Below the pieces are notes generated by a model that saw nothing but the letters and a program-made list of their open reading frames with translations, made no database searches and was not told where the DNA came from. The position numbers and the translations under genes were made by a program. Shown here one piece after another: positions 26,281 through 34,599 of a stretch of 64,000 nt of DNA; within the stretch, counting starts at the first letter, position 1, and each line of letters starts with the position of its first letter. The DNA lies in NCBI RefSeq assembly GCF_003355475.1, contig NZ_CP031356.1, forward strand, positions 1,364,001 through 1,428,000, in the 5' to 3' direction. This stretch comes from Brachybacterium saurashtrense (GTDB taxonomy: Bacteria > Actinomycetota > Actinomycetes > Actinomycetales > Dermabacteraceae).

Positions 26281-27822
26281 GTGATCGACTCGGCCCCCCA
26301 CCCTCCTGCCCCCTCGCCCCGTCCTGCCGCGGGCTCTCGGATCGGCTTCGACCGCGAGCGCTACATCGCCGAGCAGTCGCGGCACATCAAGCGCCGCCGG
26401 GAGCAGATCGGCGGGAAGCTGTACCTGGAGATGGGCGGGAAGCTGTTCGACGACCACCATGCCTCCCGGGTGCTGCCCGGCTTCACGCCGGACAACAAGA
26501 TCGCGATGCTGCACCGCCTGAAGGACGAGCTCGAGATCCTGGTGTGCCTGAACGCGAAGGACCTCGAACGGCAGAAGGTGCGCGCCGATCTGGGGATCAC
26601 CTACGAGGATGACGTGTTGCGCCTGGTGGACGTGTTCCGCGAGCACGGCTTCCTGGTGCAGAACGTGGCGGTCACCCAGCTGGAGAAGTCCAATCACGTG
26701 GCGCGGGCATTCATCGAGCGCCTGCAGCGACTGGGCCTCACCGTGGCCCGGCACAGCGTGATCCCCGGCTACCCGCAGGACACCGCCCGGATCGTCTCCG
26801 CCGAGGGCTTCGGGGCGAACGAGTACACCCGCACCAGCCGCGACCTGATCGTGGTGACGGCACCCGGGCCCGGATCCGGCAAGCTCGCCACCTGTCTCTC
26901 GCAGATCTACCACGACCACGAGCGCGGCATCGCCGCCGGCTACGCGAAGTTCGAGACCTTCCCGATCTGGAACCTGCCGCTCGAGCACCCGGTGAACCTC
27001 GCGTACGAGTCCGCCACGGCGGATCTGGACGACCTGAACCTCATCGACCCCTTCCACCTCGCCGCGTACGGCGAGCAGGTGACCAGCTACAACCGCGACG
27101 TGGAGGTGTTCCCTCTGCTGCGCACCCTGCTGGAGCGGCTCACCGGCGCCTCGCCCTACGCCTCCCCCACCGACATGGGCGTGAACCTCGCGGGCGAGTG
27201 CATCGTGGACGACGCCGTGTGCCGGGAGGCGGCGCGCCAGGAGATCATCCGCCGCTACTACAAGGCCCTGGTGCACGAGCGGATCAACGACGAGGACGAC
27301 GTCGTCTCCCAGCGCATCGGGATGGTGATGTCCAAGGCGGGCTGCACCCCGAGCGACAGGGCGGTGGTGGATCCGGCCCTCGCGGTAGAGGCCCGCACCG
27401 GGGAGCCCGGCGCCGCGATCCAGCTGGCCGACGGCACTCTGGTCACCGGGAAGACTTCGGCACTGCTGGGCTGCTCGGCGGCGATGCTGCTGAACGCGCT
27501 CAAGCGCCTGGCCGGCCTCGAGGACGCCGTGCAGCTGCTCTCGCCCGCCTCGATCGAGCCGATCCAGACCCTGAAGACCCAGCACCTGGGGTCGCGCAAT
27601 CCGCGTCTGCACACCGACGAGGTGCTGATCGCGCTGTCGGTCTCCGCCGCGAACGACGGCAACGCCCGGCGCGCCCTCGAGCAGCTGCGCAGCCTCGCCG
27701 GCTGCGACGTGCACACCACCACGATCCTCGGGACCGTGGACGAGGACATCTTCCGCAGCCTCGGGATCTCCGTCACCTCGGAGCCGCGGTTCCTGCGGCC
27801 CGCGCTCTACCACAAGCGCTGA
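26281..27822 (+). CDS. DUF1846 domain-containing protein
   Basis: This 513-aa protein matches DUF1846 along its whole length. It shows [12 protein letters not shown] and [20 protein letters not shown] near the start, the nearly invariant [20 protein letters not shown] (about residues 197-216), and then [41 protein letters not shown] (only part quoted, residues 220-260). The GPGSGK segment resembles a phosphate-binding loop, but a biochemical activity has not been established as far as I know. Start GTG 26281 lies 6 nt after TAGCGT, suggesting a leaderless mRNA. Residues 1-20 are Pro/Ala-rich and family-unlike. Confidence 0.9.
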   Translation: MIDSAPHPPAPSPRPAAGSRIGFDRERYIAEQSRHIKRRREQIGGKLYLEMGGKLFDDHHASRVLPGFTPDNKIAMLHRLKDELEILVCLNAKDLERQKVRADLGITYEDDVLRLVDVFREHGFLVQNVAVTQLEKSNHVARAFIERLQRLGLTVARHSVIPGYPQDTARIVSAEGFGANEYTRTSRDLIVVTAPGPGSGKLATCLSQIYHDHERGIAAGYAKFETFPIWNLPLEHPVNLAYESATADLDDLNLIDPFHLAAYGEQVTSYNRDVEVFPLLRTLLERLTGASPYASPTDMGVNLAGECIVDDAVCREAARQEIIRRYYKALVHERINDEDDVVSQRIGMVMSKAGCTPSDRAVVDPALAVEARTGEPGAAIQLADGTLVTGKTSALLGCSAAMLLNALKRLAGLEDAVQLLSPASIEPIQTLKTQHLGSRNPRLHTDEVLIALSVSAANDGNARRALEQLRSLAGCDVHTTTILGTVDEDIFRSLGISVTSEPRFLRPALYHKR

Positions 27823-27824
27823 GC

Positions 27825-27844
27825 GCGGGCCGGACGGGGCCCGC
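27825..27844. terminator. Hairpin between convergent genes
   Basis: GCGGGCC (27825-27831) pairs with GGCCCGC (27838-27844) in the 31-bp gap between the DUF1846 gene and the converging EEP gene. It is G+C-rich and without a T tract; it may work from both sides. Confidence 0.45.
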
Positions 27845-27853
27845 CCGCGGCGC

Positions 27854-28798
27854 TCAGGGCAGGGCGATCAGCGCCTGCACCGGGGCGTGGTCGGAGGGGT
27901 AGGCGCCGGAGGCGTCGCGCCACACGTTGAGCGCGGCCTGCTCGGTGACCAGGTCCTCGGTGGTGAGCACCCAGTCGATGCGGTCGCCGCCCTCCACGGG
28001 GTCGTCGTAGCCGGGGAAGGTGCCCCAGGCGGGCGTGAGCTGCTGCGCGGCGGCATCCCAGGTGTCCACCAGCGGTCCGTCGGAGACCAGGGCGGTGTAG
28101 GCGCCGGAGTCGTGGGCGGCGGAGTTGAAGTCGCCGGTGACGATGGTGGGCAGCGCGTCGAGCTCCCCGCCGCGGAGGAGGTCGAGGATCGCGTCGGCGC
28201 TGCGGATCCTCGCGTTCTCGCTCTGGTGGTCGAAGTGCGTGTTGAGCATCGCGATCTCGGCACCGGTGGCGACGTCGCGCAGGTGGGCCCACACCACGAT
28301 CCGGGTGACGGTGTTGCCCCAGGTGGCCGAACCGATCACCTCCGGGGTGTCGGAGAGCCAGAACTGGTCCCAGGCGAGCACCTCGAGACGCGTGCTGTCG
28401 TAGAAGATCGCCGAGTACTCGCCGCGGCTGCCGCCGTCCCGGCCGTAGCCGACGCTGCGATGTCGCGGCAGCGCCTCCTCGATCGCGGAGAGCTGCCCGG
28501 ACAGGGCCTCCTGGACGCCCAGGAGGGTGGGCTTCTCGCGCTGGAGCAGCTCGACGAGCAGGGGCCGACGATCGGGCCAGTGGTCCGGGTCGCCCGCGAC
28601 GGTGCCGCCTCCGGCGGAGCGGTCGTAGCGGATGTTGGCGCTCATCACGTGCAGCGCGTCGCGCTGGGCACGGCCGATCAGGGCGCTGCCCGGGCCGGAC
28701 TCGGTGGGGGCGGCCACGGCCGGGGTCGAGAGGGCGCCGAGGGCGGCGGCGGCGCCGAGGCCGGTGAGGACGGTGCGGCGGGCGGGAGGGAGGGCCAT
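27854..28798 (-). CDS. Exported endonuclease/exonuclease/phosphatase-family protein
   Basis: This 314-aa protein has a Tat/Sec-like signal (RRTVLTGLGAAAALGAL, probable cleavage after AVAAP near residue 30) and an EEP (DNase I-like) fold. Metal and catalytic motifs are visible: SANIRY, VQEAL (Glu), NTHFDH, GDFNS and the terminal SDHAPV. The family includes secreted nucleases, sphingomyelinase-like and phosphoester hydrolases; the substrate is unknown. AGGAG precedes ATG 28798. It converges with the DUF1846 gene. Confidence 0.88.
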   Translation of the reverse strand: MALPPARRTVLTGLGAAAALGALSTPAVAAPTESGPGSALIGRAQRDALHVMSANIRYDRSAGGGTVAGDPDHWPDRRPLLVELLQREKPTLLGVQEALSGQLSAIEEALPRHRSVGYGRDGGSRGEYSAIFYDSTRLEVLAWDQFWLSDTPEVIGSATWGNTVTRIVVWAHLRDVATGAEIAMLNTHFDHQSENARIRSADAILDLLRGGELDALPTIVTGDFNSAAHDSGAYTALVSDGPLVDTWDAAAQQLTPAWGTFPGYDDPVEGGDRIDWVLTTEDLVTEQAALNVWRDASGAYPSDHAPVQALIALP

Positions 28799-28934
28799 CG
28801 AAGAACTCCTGCGTTCGGGGTGCGGTCGGGCCCGACGCTAGCCCCGACGCCGCACTCCCCCGGGCGCTTCGCCGGGTTCGACCGCGGGCTTCACCGAGCG
28901 GTCGCCCGCCCGTCACGCCGGCCGTCGTTGCCGT

Positions 28935-29963
28935 TCACGCCAGCGGGATGAACGCCCCGCCGTTCTCGTCGCTGCGGCGGGCGGCGTCGAGGACCTCCAG
29001 CACGGCGATGCCCTCGCTCGCGGGGGACGGCGCCGCACCGCGCCCCGCGCAGGCGGCGGCGAACTGCTCGTAGAAGGCGGTGTAGGAGCCCTGGGCCGAG
29101 GGGACCGGCTCGTGGCCCTCAGCGGTGTGGAGGGTCCCCCACCGCTCCGGCGCCTCGTAGCCCCAGTTCTCCGGGTCCTGCACAGGGCGCTTCCCGGCGG
29201 CGATCGCCTCGGCCTGCACGTCGGTGCTCGTCGCGGTGTAGGAGCCGGCGCTCCCGTAGGCGCGCAGCGTGCGCTCGTGGAGGTGGTTGAGCTTGGTGGA
29301 GGAGGTGCAGGAGGTGACGCCGTCGGCGTGCTGGAGGGTGAGCGCGAAGGCGGCGTCGGTGCGTCCCTCCGCGAGCTCCACGTGGTCGAGCCGGGCGGAG
29401 ACCGCACGCACCGGCCCGAGCAGCCACATCATCTGATCCACCAGGTGGGTGCCGAGGTCGCGCAGCAGCCCGCCGTGCTCGCCCGCCTCGAGCAGCTCCG
29501 GCTGATCGAGATCGAAGCGCGAGTGCACCCGCCACAGCTCGCCGAGGGCACCGCTGTCGAGAACTCCCCGGAGGGTGCGCAGATCCGCATCGAAGCGGCG
29601 GTTGTGGAAGACGCTCAGCTGCACTCCGGCGGCTCGTGCGGCCTCGGCCATCTCGCGGGCCACGGCGGCGGAGGGGGCGAAGGGCTTGTCGGCCACCACG
29701 TGCACGCCCGCGGCGATCGCCTCCATCACGAGATCGCGACGCGTCGCGGGCGGCGTCGTGATCGTCACGGCGTCGACGCCCGCCTCGAGCATCGTGGTGA
29801 GGCTCGGGAAGATCGGCACCTGCGGGAAGTCCTCCCGCACGGCTGCGGTGGTGGTCTCCGAGCGGGCCACCACCCCGGCGATCTCGATGTCCGTGGCCGC
29901 CTCGAGGAACGGGGCGTGGAACTGCCGCCCTCCGACGCCGTACCCCACCAGACCGACTCGCAT
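28935..29963 (-). CDS. Gfo/Idh/MocA-family oxidoreductase
   Basis: This 342-aa NAD(P)-dependent oxidoreductase has VGLVGYGVGGRQFHAPFL at the N-terminus and the DKPFA motif near residue 95. Its C-terminal substrate domain contains SVFHNRRFDADLRTL and DLGTHLVDQMMWL (candidate catalytic His). ATG 29963 is preferred to the GTG at 29975 because GAGGGTG lies 6-8 nt upstream. It stands alone, with two TGTCnnGACA palindromes upstream suggesting dedicated control. It is not close in sequence to the other oxidoreductase at 23.9 kb. Confidence 0.9.
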   Translation of the reverse strand: MRVGLVGYGVGGRQFHAPFLEAATDIEIAGVVARSETTTAAVREDFPQVPIFPSLTTMLEAGVDAVTITTPPATRRDLVMEAIAAGVHVVADKPFAPSAAVAREMAEAARAAGVQLSVFHNRRFDADLRTLRGVLDSGALGELWRVHSRFDLDQPELLEAGEHGGLLRDLGTHLVDQMMWLLGPVRAVSARLDHVELAEGRTDAAFALTLQHADGVTSCTSSTKLNHLHERTLRAYGSAGSYTATSTDVQAEAIAAGKRPVQDPENWGYEAPERWGTLHTAEGHEPVPSAQGSYTAFYEQFAAACAGRGAAPSPASEGIAVLEVLDAARRSDENGGAFIPLA

Positions 29964-29982
29964 GCGCACCCTCACCCTCTTT

Positions 29983-29992
29983 TGTCATGACA
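29983..29992. promoter_or_regulatory. Palindrome TGTCATGACA upstream of the oxidoreductase
   Basis: A perfect 10-bp palindrome immediately upstream of the ribosome site of the oxidoreductase. It has the same TGTCnnGACA form as the site at 30102-30111, so it is a likely operator. Confidence 0.45.
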
Positions 29993-30101
29993 TGTAGCTG
30001 CGCGTCACGCTACGCGCCTGTCGCCACGCGGGCAAGGCTCTCGCTCCAAGCAGTCGAACTGGAGTCTCGATACGCTGTCCGGCCATCGTTGTCGACGGCC
30101 T

Positions 30102-30111
30102 TGTCCGGACA
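30102..30111. promoter_or_regulatory. Palindrome TGTCCGGACA, second copy of the TGTCnnGACA element
   Basis: A perfect 10-bp palindrome 119 bp from the first copy. A degenerate third copy (TGTCCGGCCA) lies near 30076-30085. Together they suggest binding of a dimeric regulator not encoded next door. Confidence 0.4.
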
Positions 30112-30157
30112 CAGTCCCTTCCGCGATAGCTCATCGGCCGCGGACCCCGCAGAAAGT

Positions 30158-30189
30158 ACGGGGCGCGCGCCGTGCGGCGCGCGCCCCGT
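30158..30189 (-). terminator. Strong hairpin terminator after the Ltp lipoprotein gene
   Basis: A perfect 14-bp stem (ACGGGGCGCGCGCC with its complement) closes a 4-nt loop, and on the minus strand it is followed by TACTTTCT. It ends 18 bp after the Ltp gene stop, as expected for its terminator. Confidence 0.75.
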
Positions 30190-30207
30190 GGCGGATGAGC
30201 AGAGTGC

Positions 30208-31041
30208 TCAGTCGAGGTTCTCGACCGCGTAGTCCGCCTGCTCCTGAGTGAACTGGTCACCGTAGGAGGAGCTGAGCTGGTCCCGGATCGCCTCCGGGGA
30301 CATGTCCATCTCGTCGCGGTACACCCGTGCGGATTCCAGCGCGTTCTCGTTCCAGTCCGCCTCGATGGTGTCGATCGCGTACTGCGCCTGCTCGGCGGTG
30401 AACTGCTCGCCGTACTCGGAGGTGAGCTGGTCGTAGATGCCCTGCTTCGACATGTGCATCGTGTCCGAGTAGGTCTCGGCGGACTTCAGCGCGTTCTCGT
30501 TCCAATCCGCCTCGATCGTGTCCACCGCGTACTGCGCCGCCTCCTCGGAGAACTGGTCGCCGTACTCGGAGGTGAGCTGATCGAAGATGCCCTGCTTCGA
30601 CATGTTCATCAGCTCGGAGTAGGTCTCCGCGCTGTTCAGCGCAGAGGTGTACTCGGAGGGGACATCCTCCTCCACCGGCGCGGAGTCCTCCTCCGCGGCG
30701 GTCTCCTCCTCGGCGGCGGCCGCGTCGTCGTCCTCCATCGCAGCGGCCTCGGCGGCCTCCTCGACGTCCTCCTCGGGCTCCGGCGCGGCCTCGGCCTCCG
30801 GCGACGCCTCGAGGGTGGCGGTCGCACTCTCGTCGTCATCGGCGGTGCCGGCCATGAGCACGGAGCACCCGCCGATCAGGAGGACCAGCAGCGCGAGGCA
30901 GCCGCAGCCCGCGGCGATCAGCCCCTTCCTGCGGCGTGTGGGGGCGGTGGCCGCCGGGGCGCCGTCGGGGGTGCCGAACTGCGGTGCGGCGGTGGGGTGC
31001 GGAGCGCCCTGCTCCGGGGACTGGGGGTCGGTGCTGTTCAC
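30208..31041 (-). CDS. Ltp-family repeat lipoprotein (host cell surface-exposed lipoprotein type)
   Basis: This 277-aa protein has a polar N-terminus, a membrane segment after RRRKG, a possible lipobox (IGGC), a long Glu/Ala-rich acidic stalk and three tandem Ltp repeats of about 50 aa (markers MSKQGIFDQLTSEYGDQF and ADWNEN). Ltp of phage TP-J34 blocks DNA injection of related phages; bacterial homologues are widespread and mostly uncharacterised. GTG 31041 is chosen since GAGAGGA lies 9 nt upstream; a GTG at 31065 is possible. The atypical lipobox (Gly at -2) leaves a membrane anchor as an alternative. It is divergent from the NERD helicase gene. Confidence 0.82.
   Translation of the reverse strand: MNSTDPQSPEQGAPHPTAAPQFGTPDGAPAATAPTRRRKGLIAAGCGCLALLVLLIGGCSVLMAGTADDDESATATLEASPEAEAAPEPEEDVEEAAEAAAMEDDDAAAAEEETAAEEDSAPVEEDVPSEYTSALNSAETYSELMNMSKQGIFDQLTSEYGDQFSEEAAQYAVDTIEADWNENALKSAETYSDTMHMSKQGIYDQLTSEYGEQFTAEQAQYAIDTIEADWNENALESARVYRDEMDMSPEAIRDQLSSSYGDQFTQEQADYAVENLD
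30211..30642 (-). repeat. Three tandem 150-bp coding repeats (Ltp domains)
   Basis: Units at 30493-30642, 30343-30492 and 30211-30342 encode 50, 50 and 44 residues. The first two are very alike in protein and DNA (shared MSKQGI-DQLTSEYG and IEADWNENAL); the third has diverged and ends with the protein. Confidence 0.85.
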
Positions 31042-31346
31042 AGCGGCGATCCTCTCGGGTATCACGCGAAGCCCTCGGGCGCCCGATTGCGCCGAGGGGT
31101 ACTGCGGGGGAAGGGGAGCGCGAGGAGGGGGATGTCCCGCGTGGGATGCGTCGTGAGGACGACGGCGGCCCGTGCGCTGCCTTCGCGAGAATCCTCCGGC
31201 AGCGGTGTGACAGACGAACGCGCCTGGCATTCGAGGGCCCCGACCGCACAGGACCGCAGCACGGTCCACGGAACCCGTCCCCTCCCCGTCGGCGCGCCGA
31301 TACGCTGGCCGCACCCGCGAGGGCCGGTCCCCGAGTGAGGAGCAGC
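31042..31346. other. 305-bp divergent intergenic region
   Basis: No gene is seen. For the plus-strand helicase gene, TACGCT at 31301-31306 is a reasonable -10 box giving a leader of about 35 nt. That leader includes GTGAGGAG, a good ribosome site before ATG 31347. Confidence 0.5.
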
Positions 31347-32999
31347 ATGCCGCGCACGCTTCCCGAGCATCCCGAGTTCGCCTCCGCCGCCGAGCGGACC
31401 GTGTGGGAGCACCTGGTCGCACAGCTTCCCGAGGGCGCGGTGCTGCTGGCCGGGCAGCGCGTCACCGCGGACGGCGCCGAGGTCGAGGCGGATCTGACGG
31501 TGCTGTGGCCGGGCTTCGGGATCGCGGTGCTCGAGGTCAAGGGCGGGCGGGTCTCGCTGCGGGACGGGCAGTGGCACCAGTCGGACTCGACGGGCAGTCA
31601 CCGGCTGAAGCGGTCCCCGATCGACCAGGCGCAGTCCGCGAAGCATCATCTGGTCGCCTATCTCAATGCGACTTCGTCGCGTCCGATCGGGCGCGCGGTG
31701 CATCTGGCGGTGCTGCCCTACACCGAGCTGCCCGCGGGCTGGGACCCGCCGGAGGCGCCGCGCTCGCTGGTGCTGGACGGGACGGACCTGCCGCAGCTGG
31801 CGGGGCGGATCGTGCACGCGCTGAACCGGCAGAGCAGGCTCGGGTACGCGCCGCTGGACGCCCAGCAGTGCGCGCACGCGGTGACGATGCTGCGGCGCAC
31901 CCACCGCGCGATCGAGAACCATCAGCTGCTGGCCCGCGAGATCGCCGACGAGGGCAATGCGCTCACCCGCGAGCAGGAGCGCGCGATCGCGATGCTGCGC
32001 TTCCAGCACCGGGCGCAGATCATCGGCGGCGCCGGCTCCGGCAAGACCCACCTGGCGATGATCAAGGCGCGCACCCTCGCTCGGGAGGGGTTCCGCACCG
32101 CGCTGCTGTGCTACTCGCGCGGCCTGGCCCGGCACTTCCAGCTGCTGGCGACCACGTGGCCTCCCGAGGAGCGCCCTGCCTACGTGGGGCTGTTCCACGA
32201 CCTCCCGGTGACCTGGGGTGCGGAGACGGAGCAGCAGTTCGACGGCGACGCCGTCACCTACTACGAGGAGCATCTGCCGCGCCGCCTCGCCGATCTCGCC
32301 ACGGCGCAGGAGGAGCTGGAGCTGTTCGACGCGATCGTGGTGGACGAGGCCCAGGACTTCGCCGATCTGTGGTGGGACGGCCTGCTGCCCTGCCTGCGGG
32401 ACCCGGAGCACGGCGTGCTGTTCGTGTTCACCGACGAGCACCAGAGCGTGTTCGACCGGGAGGGTCGCGCCCCGATCACCCTGAACCCGTTCCCGCTGGA
32501 CGACAACCTCCGCAACACCCGGGCGATCGCGCGCACCTTCGCCCCGCTGACGCCGCTGGCCCAGACGGCGCGGATGGCCGAGGGCGACCCCGTGCGGTAC
32601 GTCGAGTCCACCGCGCAGGACGCCGTCGCGACGGCCGACGACATGGTGGAGCAGCTCATGGACGAGGGCTGGGAGCCCGGCCAGATCGCCCTGCTCACCA
32701 CCCGCAGCCGCCACCCGGTGCAGAAGGAGTAGATCGAGCTGTACGGCTACGATGGCTACTGGGACGCGTTCTTCGCCGGCACCGAGGTGTTCTACGGGCA
32801 CGTGCTGACCGTCAAAGGCCTCGAACGGCCCGTGGTGGTGCTCGCCGTCAACGGCTTCGCCGTCGCGGAGCGGGCGCCCCAGCTGCTGTACGTGGGGCTC
32901 TCCCGCGCCCGTTCGCTGCTGGTGGTGGTCGGGGACGGCGGCGAGATCTGGGATGCCGGCGGCCCCGAGGCGTGGGAGCGGATCAGCGGGGGCCCCTGA
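31347..32999 (+). pseudogene. NERD-domain UvrD/Rep-like helicase interrupted by an in-frame amber codon
   Basis: The frame encodes an N-terminal NERD nuclease-related domain (about residues 12-120, with EADLTVLWPG and AVLEVKGG). It is followed by a superfamily 1 helicase: Walker A IGGAGSGKT, Walker B VVDEAQDF and motif III-like TDEHQSVFD. A TAG at 32730-32732 stops it after 461 codons. The same frame then continues without any other stop for 89 codons and carries the essential C-terminal motifs (VLTVKGLERPVVVLAVNG and LYVGLSRARSLLVVVGD). The junction reads VQKE-stop-IELYGYDGYW, where homologues have a normal residue; CAG to TAG is the simplest change. Probably inactive unless suppressed, or a sequencing error. 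Confidence 0.85.
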
Positions 33000-33063
33000 G
33001 AGGTCCCGGCCACCGGCACCGCACCGCGCCCGTTCCCGACGATCTCCCGAGGAGAGCACGACG

Positions 33064-34488
33064 ATGGCCGCTCGACGACACGACCCCGACAGCGCGGGTC
33101 CCGCCCCGGATCCGCATCGTCCCCGCGTGCACTTCACCCCGGAGTCGACCTGGATGAACGATCCCAACGGGCTCGTCCTGCACGAGGGACGCTGGCATCT
33201 GTTCTTCCAGAACAATCCGCTGGGCAGCACGCCCGGCAATCTCTCCTGGGGCCATGCCGTCTCCGACGACCTCGCCTCGTGGACGCACCTGCCCGTCGCG
33301 CTGCGCTTCAGCGAGGAGGAGTGGATCTTCTCCGGCAGCGTCGTGCATGACGCCGAGAACCGCTCGGGACTGGGCATCCCGGGGGACGGCGGTCCGCTGC
33401 TGGCCTTCTACACCAGCGCCTACACCCCCGCCCATCCCACCCTGCCCAGCATCCAGGCGCAGTCGGTCGCGGCCTCGACCGACGGCGGCACCACGTGGAC
33501 GCGCTTCTCGGGGAACCCGGTGCTCGACCGCGGCTCCCGCGACTTCCGCGACCCGAAGGTGCTCTGGCATGCCGAGTCCGCGCGCTGGGTGATGGTCACC
33601 GTGGAGGCGGAGGAGTACGAGCTCCACCTTTACACCTCGGAGGATCTGCTCACCTGGGAGCACGCCTCGGTGTTCACGCACCCGGAGATCGACGGCGGGA
33701 TCTGGGAGTGCCCGGACCTGGTGCACGTGCGGACGGGGACCGAGGCCGAGGGGGCCGGTGCCTCGGCCTGGGTGCTGGTGCTGAGCACGAACCCGGGCGG
33801 GCCCGCGGGCGGCTCGGGCACCTACACCCTGCTGGGCGACTTCGACGGTCGCACCTTCACCACCCACAGCTCCCCGCAGCCGCTGGATCTCGGGCAGGAC
33901 TGCTACGCCGCGGTGTCCTTCTCGGGCGTCCAGGGCGACCCGGTGCTGCTGGGCTGGATGAACAACTGGGCCTATGCCGCGCAGACCCCCACCGCGCCGT
34001 GGCGATCCGCGATGACTCTGCCCCGCACGCTGCAGCTGGAGGCGGACGGGGCGGGCGACCCGGTCCTGGTCCAGCGCCTGGTGGTGCCGGACGGCACCCG
34101 CACCGTGACCCTCGAGGAGGTCGCGGGCGGTCCGCCGCTGGACCTCGCGCAGCCGCTGCGGCTCCACGGCGTGCTTCCGGCCCGCTCGCCGTGGCGGCTC
34201 ACGCTGCGTTTCGGGGACCCGGAGGGAGACCTCGACCTGGTGCTGTCCGGGGACCCGACCAGCGGGGTGGTGCTCGACCGCGGCGCGGCGCACGAGGCGC
34301 CGTTCGCGGTCGAGCACCCGCGGTCGCTCCCCTACGTCCCGGCCGGCGGGGACGACGAGGTGATCGTCGACCTGGTGGTGGATCGCTCCTGCGTGGAGGT
34401 GGAGCTCGACCGCGGGCGGGGCACGATCTCCCAGCAGGTATTCCACGGCACCTGGCAGATGAGCGTCCTCCTCCAGCTCGACGACTGA
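33064..34488 (+). CDS. Glycoside hydrolase family 32 fructosidase (levanase/invertase type)
   Basis: This 474-aa enzyme hydrolyses beta-fructofuranosides such as sucrose, inulin or levan. The three signature acids are present: nucleophile Asp33 in WMNDPNG, Asp163 in FRDPKV and acid/base Glu215 in ECPDL. A five-bladed propeller precedes the C-terminal beta-sandwich (about residues 340-474, ending with DRSCVEVELDRG). No signal peptide is seen, so it is probably intracellular. ATG 33064 has GAGGAGAG upstream. There is no neighbouring sugar transporter or regulator, so its substrate source is unclear. Confidence 0.92.
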   Translation: MAARRHDPDSAGPAPDPHRPRVHFTPESTWMNDPNGLVLHEGRWHLFFQNNPLGSTPGNLSWGHAVSDDLASWTHLPVALRFSEEEWIFSGSVVHDAENRSGLGIPGDGGPLLAFYTSAYTPAHPTLPSIQAQSVAASTDGGTTWTRFSGNPVLDRGSRDFRDPKVLWHAESARWVMVTVEAEEYELHLYTSEDLLTWEHASVFTHPEIDGGIWECPDLVHVRTGTEAEGAGASAWVLVLSTNPGGPAGGSGTYTLLGDFDGRTFTTHSSPQPLDLGQDCYAAVSFSGVQGDPVLLGWMNNWAYAAQTPTAPWRSAMTLPRTLQLEADGAGDPVLVQRLVVPDGTRTVTLEEVAGGPPLDLAQPLRLHGVLPARSPWRLTLRFGDPEGDLDLVLSGDPTSGVVLDRGAAHEAPFAVEHPRSLPYVPAGGDDEVIVDLVVDRSCVEVELDRGRGTISQQVFHGTWQMSVLLQLDD

Positions 34489-34599
34489 GCTCCCGCGACC
34501 GGTCGCCCCGTCGACGCGCACCGCGCACGCCACGACGACTCTCCACACTCCGCCCGCAGCGGTCGCGGCCGGTCCTCGGCCCCACCTACAGTGGCCACC

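Noticed and set aside
30211-30642. CRISPR-like direct repeats
   Set aside because: The repeats are contiguous 150-bp protein-coding units of the Ltp gene, without spacers.
31347-32999. Programmed stop-codon readthrough as the explanation for the TAG in the helicase
   Set aside because: No known readthrough context or pyrrolysine/selenocysteine element is visible. A point mutation or sequence error is simpler, so it is listed as a pseudogene with the alternative noted.
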